Positions 1 to 5,155 of a DNA stretch of 5,155 bases are shown here, piece after piece. Within the stretch, counting starts at the first letter, position 1, and each line of letters starts with the position of its first letter. This DNA is from Candidatus Poseidoniaceae archaeon (GTDB lineage: Archaea > Thermoplasmatota > Poseidoniia > Poseidoniales > Poseidoniaceae). The notes beneath the pieces were generated by a model that saw nothing but the letters and a program-made list of their open reading frames with translations, made no database searches and had not been told where the DNA came from. The stretch spans positions 1-5,155 of the forward strand of contig DUIP01000110.1 in the NCBI GenBank assembly GCA_013330285.1, given 5' to 3'. A program made the translations under genes and the position numbers.

Positions 1-2
1 AC

Positions 3-1619
3 AACCTCTTGGGCGTTGACTTTGCTGGCGCAAACGGCATCGCTCTCATGGTTGCAGGACACCTCACAGACACCCCGACTGGATTGATCGCAACGAACGC
101 TGACGGAACAGGATTCGGTCTTGCAGCCTTCCTTACCATGGAAGTTGCTGATGCAATGGCTGCCTTCAACCTCACCGTCGACCAATACACTGCAGTTGCT
201 ACTTGGGCAGGCGCTTGGGCAACCTCTGCCTCCTCGGCCCAACTCGGCCTTCTCGGCGGTGTTGGTACCATGAACGCTGAACAATTCGTCAACCAAACCT
301 TCGGAGGCATGAGTCCAGTTGGCGATCCATACCTCACCAATTCCCTCAACATGGGCGGAGCATGGGGTACAGCCCTCGTACCTGGAAGTGCTGGCGCACC
401 TCCAGTTGACATCAACCAGACCCAAGCAGGCAACATGCTGTATGGGCCACTTGGCCTTACCACCTCGACAGGCGCAACCGTGTTCCTCTATGGAGAATTG
501 AGCGGCATGACTCCTCCAGTTGACTTTGCAACCATGGGCCCAGGTACGGCCATGGAATGGAACACAGCAACCATCGCCGCCCTTTACGGCGTTGATGAAA
601 ACACAGCTGGTGCTATGCGAGCGTTCATGTTCGGTGCCATCTTTGGCGACTTTGTCCCAGGATTCCTCATCGATTCCTTTGGAACCTCGCCATACCTTAC
701 CCAGGAATTCAACAACTGGTTGCTCGGATGGCACGACCCAGTGTCTGCATTCCTTGCAAGCGGCAACCCAATGGACATGTCTGTTGGTTGGACAAGCCTT
801 GAATCCAACGCCACATACTATGGATCTGGTGGCATTCAAAACTCTGATGGCACTATGTACACCATTTGTACTGGTGAATCGGACAGTTGTGACAAGGGAA
901 CAACCCTTGCTATTGACGGCAGCTCGTACTTCTCATGGAAGGACCCTGCAAAGGCAGCGAACACCTTCGGATTGATTACAGCAGAACAACGTGCTGGAAC
1001 CATTGGTGGTTTCCTTGCCAGTGGCGACAATTCTGTTGACCTCTCTGGATACGCAACAGCAGATATCGAGTGCTCGGGCACTGATACGCTCAAGGGCATC
1101 CCAGTCGACACTTGCACAGCGACACTCGATCCTTTGACACGCAACATCCAAGCAAAGTTGCTCGACACCGACACGCTTCTCGATGCTGTTCCGGGTGCTC
1201 TTCCAGTGTACTTTGGTAGCGATGTGACAATGAGTGTTGAACAGGTCAGCCAGGCTGCGATTGCAGGAAGTTCAGAATCGTACTTCTACCTCGATTCTCG
1301 ACCAATCACCTCGATGAACGAAGCACCTACCATTGACGACCTTCAACCCGTGTTCAAGATTGTTTCAACTGGTGAAATCAGTGACAGCGATGCAGAAACA
1401 CTCGAATCCTTGATTGTGACCAACCAGGAAACCTTCGGCTATTGGACCAACTTCGATAACATCGTCGATTACATCACCGTTATGATCTACCTTGGCGCAG
1501 TTGTTGCACTTGTCAATGGTGTTCGTTTGATGATGTCGGATGAAGAAACCGATGAAGAGGCGACTCCTGGAGAGAAGATTGCTGTCGAAGCGGAAGAAAC
1601 ACCTGAAACAAGCGAGTGA
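3..1619 (+). CDS. CD36/LIMP-2-family-like membrane-anchored extracellular protein (5'-truncated)
   Basis: The frame is open to the left edge, so the true N-terminus lies outside; residue numbers here count from the TTG codon at 9. Seen: four cysteines (C287, C294, C355, C369), four N-glycosylation sequons (N54, N95, N136, N267), one C-terminal hydrophobic helix (about 488-509), then a 26-residue tail with 12 acidic residues. The region from about 205 to the end follows the order of CD36-family landmarks recalled from human CD36 and LIMP-2: a helical segment (205-224), WLLGWHDP (237-244; compare LLWGYKDP), DIEC then LKGIPV (352-366; compare DIC and LKGIPVYRF), YLDSRPITS (427-435; compare YLDIEPITG), a late strand region, then the membrane anchor. 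Known CD36 proteins bind lipids or lipoproteins and have a hydrophobic cavity; ligand and function here are unknown. The Gly/Ala/Thr-rich first 185 residues are not obviously CD36-like. By topology the bulk should be outside the cell and the acidic tail inside. Assignment is by eye. It faces purM tail to tail. Confidence 0.6.
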   Translation, partial: NLLGVDFAGANGIALMVAGHLTDTPTGLIATNADGTGFGLAAFLTMEVADAMAAFNLTVDQYTAVATWAGAWATSASSAQLGLLGGVGTMNAEQFVNQTFGGMSPVGDPYLTNSLNMGGAWGTALVPGSAGAPPVDINQTQAGNMLYGPLGLTTSTGATVFLYGELSGMTPPVDFATMGPGTAMEWNTATIAALYGVDENTAGAMRAFMFGAIFGDFVPGFLIDSFGTSPYLTQEFNNWLLGWHDPVSAFLASGNPMDMSVGWTSLESNATYYGSGGIQNSDGTMYTICTGESDSCDKGTTLAIDGSSYFSWKDPAKAANTFGLITAEQRAGTIGGFLASGDNSVDLSGYATADIECSGTDTLKGIPVDTCTATLDPLTRNIQAKLLDTDTLLDAVPGALPVYFGSDVTMSVEQVSQAAIAGSSESYFYLDSRPITSMNEAPTIDDLQPVFKIVSTGEISDSDAETLESLIVTNQETFGYWTNFDNIVDYITVMIYLGAVVALVNGVRLMMSDEETDEEATPGEKIAVEAEETPETSE

Positions 1620-1636
1620 AACTCGTTTGGCTGAAG

Positions 1637-1655
1637 TTGAGCCTCAGTGGTTCAA
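1637..1655 (+). terminator. Small hairpin in the convergent gap, possible terminator
   Basis: TTGAGCC (1637-1643) and GGTTCAA (1649-1655) can form a 7-bp stem with one G-U pair around the 5-nt loop TCAGT. It begins 17 nt after the stop codon of the CD36-like gene and ends 3 nt before the purM stop. On the minus-strand transcript the wobble becomes an A-C mismatch, so the fold favours the plus-strand transcript. No T tract follows, and archaeal termination relies mainly on U-runs, so a terminator role is only a suggestion. Confidence 0.25.
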
Positions 1656-1658
1656 TGG

Positions 1659-2783
1659 TCAGTAGTGTGTGAACTCGACACCTTCGATGGCGTGAGTCAC
1701 TTTGTGACCTGCGTCATTGACGGAGCCGATGATAGCAACGCCTTGCATGCGTTGTCCTAACCAAGCGCATACGGCCTCGGCATGATTCGCATCGACGGCA
1801 ATGATCATGCCACAGCCCATGTTGAATGTCCTGTACATCTCACGCGTTTCGATTCCACCAGCGTTCTGCAGCCATTCAAACTCAGGGTGAGGAGGAAGTG
1901 GTGAATCAATATGCCATCCAAGGGAGTCGTGCAAGCGCAAGAGGTTCGACAACCCTCCTCCGGTGACGTGACAGATGCCGTGCAGGTCGCTGATTGAGAA
2001 CTCGACATCATCTGTAGCGCAAGCATGCAGCAAATCCACAACAGGGTCGCAGTAAATTCGCGTGGGGTTGAGAAAGACCTCGCCCAATGTGAATGGTTGG
2101 TCATCTTTACCTTCGAAGCGGAGGACAGAGCGTCCAACGCTAGCGACTGCAAATGGGGCTTCATCGGTGTATTCAGCACCGATGTGCGACATGACTTTGC
2201 GCACCAGAGAGTAACCGTTCGAATGAATCCCAGAAGATGGCAGGCCGATCAGAACATCGCCGGCTTTGAGGTGTTCTCCAGTGATGGTGTCGCCTTTCTT
2301 GACATAGCCGAGTGCCGTTCCAGAGAGGTCGAGTTCGGTGACGATACCTGGTAATGAGGCAGTTTCGCCTCCAGCCAATGTCACACGTGCCAGACGACAT
2401 GCTTCAGCCAGCGAGGCTCCAAGTGCGGCGTGGGTCTCTGGATCGGGCTTTGGAACCGCCACATAATCGACGAAGGCGATGGGCTCTGCTCCAACGCAGA
2501 GTAAATCGTTGACATTCATTGCCATGCAGTCAATACCGACGCCGCCCCACTGATTGAGTGCGGATGCAATTTGTAATTTGCTTCCAACACCATCGGTGGC
2601 AAGGGCAAGCAGAGAATCACCAAATTCGATCAATCCACCAAATCCTCCCGGCAGGTGCACTGGTGCGCCGGGGGTGCCCGGCTTTCGAGTGGAGCCGCTC
2701 AATGAGGCGATAAGAGAGGCAACAGCAGAACCCTCCAGATCGATGTCAACACCCGCGCTTGCATAATCCATGGGCTCGGCCAT
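1659..2783 (-). CDS. purM: Phosphoribosylformylglycinamidine cyclo-ligase (AIR synthetase)
   Basis: PurM catalyses ATP-dependent ring closure of FGAM to aminoimidazole ribonucleotide, the fifth step of de novo purine synthesis, in the cytosol. The 374-residue product is slightly longer than E. coli PurM (about 345). Family blocks appear in order (numbered from the ATG at 2783): DYASAGVDID near the N-terminus, TDGVGSKL (64-71), the GIDCMAMNVNDL block (83-94), AGGET (137-141), SSGIHSNGYSLVR (183-195), NPTRIY (239-244), HVTGGG (272-277) and MYRTFNMGCGM (316-326). All glycine-rich ATP and substrate motifs look intact, so it should be active. An upstream in-frame TTG at 2825 would add 14 residues with no family counterpart, and an internal ATG at 2771 also exists. 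I chose 2783 because it places the conserved YASAGVD at the expected distance from the start. GGAAGG at 2787-2792 is ribosome-binding-site-like but only 3 nt from the ATG. The hydrolase gene lies 54 bp upstream on the same strand. Confidence 0.97.
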   Translation of the reverse strand: MAEPMDYASAGVDIDLEGSAVASLIASLSGSTRKPGTPGAPVHLPGGFGGLIEFGDSLLALATDGVGSKLQIASALNQWGGVGIDCMAMNVNDLLCVGAEPIAFVDYVAVPKPDPETHAALGASLAEACRLARVTLAGGETASLPGIVTELDLSGTALGYVKKGDTITGEHLKAGDVLIGLPSSGIHSNGYSLVRKVMSHIGAEYTDEAPFAVASVGRSVLRFEGKDDQPFTLGEVFLNPTRIYCDPVVDLLHACATDDVEFSISDLHGICHVTGGGLSNLLRLHDSLGWHIDSPLPPHPEFEWLQNAGGIETREMYRTFNMGCGMIIAVDANHAEAVCAWLGQRMQGVAIIGSVNDAGHKVTHAIEGVEFTHY

Positions 2784-2837
2784 GAACCTTCCATAGAAAG
2801 GCGTTTGAAGAACCAACCGGCTCAACTGTTCGCTTCT

Positions 2838-3860
2838 TTACTGCAAAGCATTTGCCAAAAAGGGCAGGCTAAGGTCCAATCGGTGGTCGATTCCAGAGTG
2901 CGTCCCACTGAATTCTTCCCAAGAATGATCAATGCCCATCTGGCTAAGTTTGTCGATAAACGCCCTCGAGCCGTACTGAATGTTGTATTGGTCACGATCG
3001 CCACAATCAATCCACAATGCGGCAAGGCTTTGCAATCCGTCTGAATGCGTCTCAATCATTTCCAGAGGATCGTTGGCCAACCAGTTGTTCCAAGCACGTT
3101 CAATTATCTTCCCCGTTCGAGGCTCGACTGGTAATTCAATTCCAAGGGGATTGTCAGAAGTAGGGTCTCTTGCATCATAGGATGCGGCCATAGCGCAAAT
3201 CATCAGTGTATGAAAATCAGGACCGGAGAGCTTAGCTGCGTGTTGGACATGCTTGACATAATCTGCAGCAGTACCGTGGGCGGCCACGTGGGTGAGGGTT
3301 TCACCAAACGTCGGCTGAAACATCATCTCAAACCCAACATCGCCTGAATGGCAAGCAACCGCATCGTAGCAACCAGGTGAAAGCATGGCATTGACAAGAG
3401 CACCATACCCTCCAGATGATTTCCCGACCAAACCAACCTTGCCATTTGTTTGGTACCGTTCCATCACGGCTGGCTTGAGCGCCTTGCTGAGCCAAGAGGA
3501 CCATTGGCCAAGCACAGGGGTGTCAACAAATTGATTGCCTCCAAGGCTTGTGAAGGTGTCTGGCATGACCAGGATCACCGGGTCCATTTTTCCCTCCTTG
3601 ACCAAACGCTCATGACGTTGTGGAATCGTCTCAGCAAATGCTTTCCAACCGGCACGAGCAGGTCCTGAAGATGTGAAAGGTGCGAGGTAAATGATCACCC
3701 CGAGTTGCGAACCGTCTTGCATGGCCTTCACTCCTTCTGGAGGGACATGCACGAGCACCTCTCGTTCACATGGGTCACCGAGTCTGTTGGCGAGCAAAGG
3801 CGAATCAAGGCTCCACCGGTCAAGCAATCCTCGCGTTGGGGCAAAGGCGTGGTCGGGCAT
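2838..3860 (-). CDS. Alpha/beta-hydrolase, esterase D / enterochelin-esterase-like
   Basis: The 340-residue product has alpha/beta-hydrolase hallmarks, numbered from the ATG at 3860. The nucleophile elbow is GKSSGG (146-151), with Ser148 in a G-x-S-x-G-G context. A later strand ends in WIDCGDRDQYN, where Asp290 is the likely acid. GTHSGIDHRLD near the C-terminus supplies His321. An early strand and loop, VIIYLAPFTSSG, may provide the oxyanion hole. This order matches the esterase superfamily that includes S-formylglutathione hydrolase, antigen 85 and enterochelin esterase; the substrate cannot be told. No signal peptide is seen, so it is probably cytosolic. The ATG at 3860 has GAGG (complement of 3868-3871) 7 nt upstream. 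The frame stays open to a TTG at 3986, but those 42 extra residues are unconserved-looking and would overlap the ORB-like element, so I reject that start. With purM 54 bp downstream in the same direction, a shared transcript is likely; a link to purine synthesis is not evident. Confidence 0.85.
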   Translation of the reverse strand: MPDHAFAPTRGLLDRWSLDSPLLANRLGDPCEREVLVHVPPEGVKAMQDGSQLGVIIYLAPFTSSGPARAGWKAFAETIPQRHERLVKEGKMDPVILVMPDTFTSLGGNQFVDTPVLGQWSSWLSKALKPAVMERYQTNGKVGLVGKSSGGYGALVNAMLSPGCYDAVACHSGDVGFEMMFQPTFGETLTHVAAHGTAADYVKHVQHAAKLSGPDFHTLMICAMAASYDARDPTSDNPLGIELPVEPRTGKIIERAWNNWLANDPLEMIETHSDGLQSLAALWIDCGDRDQYNIQYGSRAFIDKLSQMGIDHSWEEFSGTHSGIDHRLDLSLPFLANALQ

Positions 3861-3867
3861 GGGCAAG

Positions 3868-3871
3868 CCTC
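3868..3871 (-). promoter_or_regulatory. Ribosome binding site of the hydrolase gene
   Basis: On the minus strand GAGG stands 7 nt before the ATG at 3860. It supports that ATG over the in-frame TTG at 3986. Confidence 0.5.
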
Positions 3872-3910
3872 GGGGTTGCTGCTCATGGATGATGCGGTTC
3901 TGGCATTTGG

Positions 3911-3918
3911 CCAGTGGA
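3911..3918 (+). repeat. Second CCAGTGGA core, possible degenerate ORB
   Basis: CCAGTGGA at 3911-3918 repeats the core at 3963-3970 exactly, 52 bp (about five helical turns) to the left and in the same orientation. The flanks (TTTGG before, CGCCCTG after) lack the full dyad and G-string, so it is at best a degenerate site, and an 8-mer repeat could arise by chance. Confidence 0.25.
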
Positions 3919-3958
3919 CGCCCTGATTCGGAAAAAAGAGACGACTCGGAAGCCGCTG

Positions 3959-3980
3959 TTTTCCAGTGGAAACAGGGGGG
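3959..3980 (+). other. Origin recognition box (ORB)-like Orc1/Cdc6 binding site
   Basis: A perfect 13-nt dyad, TTTCCAGTGGAAA (arms TTTCCA/TGGAAA around G3966, 3960-3972), is followed by CA and then six Gs (3975-3980). Archaeal ORBs, as described for Sulfolobus, Pyrococcus and haloarchaea, combine a dyad close to TTCCAGTGGAAAC with a downstream G-string that sets the orientation; both parts are here in the right order. Orc1/Cdc6 binds such sites to initiate replication and recruit MCM. With one allowed bulged T the inverted repeat extends to 3956-3975. The element points toward mcm, whose start is 75 nt away. Only one strong copy is visible, whereas full origins usually carry several around an AT-rich unwinding element, so this may be a regulatory or lone ORB. 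Confidence 0.6.
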
Positions 3981-4054
3981 TGGCAAGCGGTTGAAGATAC
4001 GCTCATAAACGGTCGACGTTACAGAAGAAGAGTTGGGTTAGCAAACAACGTCCT

Positions 4055-5155
4055 ATGGTGTTCAAAATGTTGCAAGAATTTGATCTCCCAGCCCGATGGA
4101 CATCACTGATTCAGGACCATTTCGCTGAAGCCGTTCACAACCTTGCACAGATGTGGCCTGATGAACAATCACTTGAGGTTTCATACCGCGTGATTGAAGG
4201 GTTTGATCACGAATTTGCACACGACATTGTTGAGCATCCAGAACTTCACTTCCACGCTTCAAATCAGGCACTGCGACAGTTCCTGCTCGATGCTGGCCAC
4301 AGCAACATGTACCCCTTTGTCCGCATCGTCCATCTTCCGAGCGACCAAATCCGGACCGTTTCGCAATTGAGAGCAGATGACATCAGCCACATGATGGCCA
4401 TTGACGCCGTTGCAACCAAAATCACTGGTGTTCGTCCACGAATTTACGCGGCAACCTTCGAATGCATTGCTTGCGGCCACACCATGGTCATCAATCAGCC
4501 AAATGAGCAGGAATTGATTGAGCCGATTGAATGCCAGCAAATCGATGGTGGCTGTGGCCGGGCAAAGCGGCAGACACGGTTCGAGTTGAAGCAACAAGAT
4601 TCCATCCTCATCAACTCTCAATTTGTTGAACTACAGGAACTCCCGGAGCAAATGAAAGGCGGCATACAACCCGAGCGAATCCTATGCATTGCAGAACACG
4701 ATCTTGCTGGCAAACTCAACCCTGGTGATCGAGTCAAGGCCAACGGTGTGCTTTTCATCCGCTCACAAAGAAAAGGAGGTAAAGACACGCCAGTGTTCGA
4801 CATTTTCCTTCGAATCCATTCCCTTGAACGTCAAAACATTCCACTTGAAGAAATCGTCATCACCGAAGATGAAGAATTAGAAATCAAGGAATTAGCCCGC
4901 CGGCCTGATATCTACGAATTGTTCGCAAACAGCATCGCCCCCTCGATCTTTGGCATGGAATATGTCAAGCGCTCACTCATGCTCCAATTGTTTGGTGGCG
5001 TGGCCAGACTCAATGCTGATGGAACAAGAAACCGAGGCGACCTCCACATCCTCTTGATGGGCGACCCTGGTGTCGCAAAGTCACAACTCCTCAATTACAT
5101 GGCGGACATCTCCCCTCGAGGACGATTTACATCAGGCCAATCAGCCTCCGCAGCA
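4055..5155 (+). CDS. mcm: Replicative DNA helicase MCM (3'-truncated)
   Basis: MCM is the hexameric 3'-5' helicase that unwinds DNA at archaeal replication forks. The first 367 codons are present (numbered from the ATG at 4055). They comprise an N-terminal helical domain (about 1-95), an OB-fold with the block ITGVRPRI (123-130), and a zinc-binding loop with C137, C140, C160 and C167. The N-terminal domain ends near 255, followed by a linker rich in acidic residues. The ATPase domain begins with DIYELFANSIAPSIFG (285-300) and LQLFGG (310-315) and continues with Walker A GDPGVAKS (336-343). The window ends in SPRGRFTSGQSASAA, just past the P-loop; Walker B, sensor 1 and the arginine finger lie beyond it. 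The P-loop is not interrupted by an intein. These blocks line up closely with Methanothermobacter MCM. The start is either 4055 or the in-frame ATG at 4067, which has GGTG 6 nt upstream; neither has a strong ribosome binding site. Confidence 0.96.
   Translation, partial: MVFKMLQEFDLPARWTSLIQDHFAEAVHNLAQMWPDEQSLEVSYRVIEGFDHEFAHDIVEHPELHFHASNQALRQFLLDAGHSNMYPFVRIVHLPSDQIRTVSQLRADDISHMMAIDAVATKITGVRPRIYAATFECIACGHTMVINQPNEQELIEPIECQQIDGGCGRAKRQTRFELKQQDSILINSQFVELQELPEQMKGGIQPERILCIAEHDLAGKLNPGDRVKANGVLFIRSQRKGGKDTPVFDIFLRIHSLERQNIPLEEIVITEDEELEIKELARRPDIYELFANSIAPSIFGMEYVKRSLMLQLFGGVARLNADGTRNRGDLHILLMGDPGVAKSQLLNYMADISPRGRFTSGQSASAA

Larger units (their letters stand above)
3861..4054. promoter_or_regulatory. 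Divergent intergenic region between the hydrolase and mcm
   Basis: This 194-bp stretch must hold the promoters of both divergent genes. It contains the ORB-like element (3959-3980), a second CCAGTGGA core (3911-3918) and an A6 run (3932-3937). A weak TATA-like CATAAAC sits at 4004-4010; if used, it would place mcm transcription start near 4034. No strong BRE/TATA pair is visible on either strand, so the promoters are inferred from gene orientation rather than read directly. No ribosome binding site is obvious before the ATG at 4055. Confidence 0.45.

Noticed and set aside
836..1174. Minus-strand open frame of 112 codons inside the CD36-like gene
   Set aside because: It is a shadow of a clearly coding plus-strand frame with conserved motifs.
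3..1619. PorA/DUF3068-type identity for the first protein
   Set aside because: General topology (large ectodomain, C-terminal anchor) is similar, but the ordered GWHDP, LKGIPV and YLDxxPIT landmarks fit CD36/LIMP-2 much better.
2805..2840. purM start at the TTG at 2825
   Set aside because: It adds 14 residues without a PurM counterpart; the ATG at 2783 fits the family N-terminus.
3956..3975. The palindrome before mcm as an ordinary transcription-factor operator
   Set aside because: It is possible, but the attached six-G string and the specific dyad sequence fit an Orc1/Cdc6 ORB better than a generic operator.
3861..3986. N-terminal extension of the hydrolase to a TTG at 3986
   Set aside because: The 42 added residues look unlike a domain or signal peptide, the TTG lacks a ribosome binding site, and the extension would run through the ORB-like element. 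The ATG at 3860 has GAGG at good spacing.
3691..4008. Plus-strand open frame of 105 codons across the hydrolase start and intergenic region
   Set aside because: It lies mostly antisense to the hydrolase 5' end; its composition is Ser/Arg-rich without recognisable motifs, as expected of a shadow frame.
4259..4621. Minus-strand open frame of 120 codons inside mcm
   Set aside because: It is antisense to the conserved MCM N-terminal and zinc regions and shows no family resemblance.
5060..5155. Intein in the MCM P-loop
   Set aside because: Walker A and the following SPRGRFTSGQ block are contiguous and normal; positions beyond the window cannot be judged.

Overview
The window looks like chromosomal DNA from a euryarchaeon, most plausibly a marine group II / Candidatus Poseidoniales-type organism. 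The domain assignment rests on an archaeal MCM replicative helicase and on a sequence resembling an archaeal origin recognition box (ORB) next to it. The finer placement is an impression from gene content, moderate GC and the acidic protein tail; no 16S rRNA or other decisive marker is present.

Layout: (1) positions 1-1619, + strand: the C-terminal 538 codons of a secreted, membrane-anchored protein. Its second half carries motif signatures of the CD36/LIMP-2/SCARB scavenger-receptor family, which is best known from eukaryotes. (2) 1620-1658: a 39-bp convergent gap with a small hairpin. (3) 1659-2783, - strand: purM, encoding AIR synthetase of purine biosynthesis, complete. (4) 2838-3860, - strand: a complete alpha/beta-hydrolase (esterase-like) with a recognisable Ser-Asp-His triad, 54 bp upstream of purM and probably co-transcribed with it. 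(5) 3861-4054: a divergent intergenic region containing a 13-nt perfect dyad, TTTCCAGTGGAAA, followed directly by a six-G string. This is the architecture of archaeal Orc1/Cdc6 binding sites. A second CCAGTGGA core lies 52 bp to the left. (6) 4055-5155, + strand: the first 367 codons of mcm, cut by the window end just after the Walker A motif.

The genes do not form a single pathway. The two observations most worth following are the archaeal CD36-like protein and the ORB-like element in front of mcm. The second could be a replication origin component, or a site where the initiator regulates mcm. No tRNA, rRNA, CRISPR array, insertion sequence or other mobile element was recognised.
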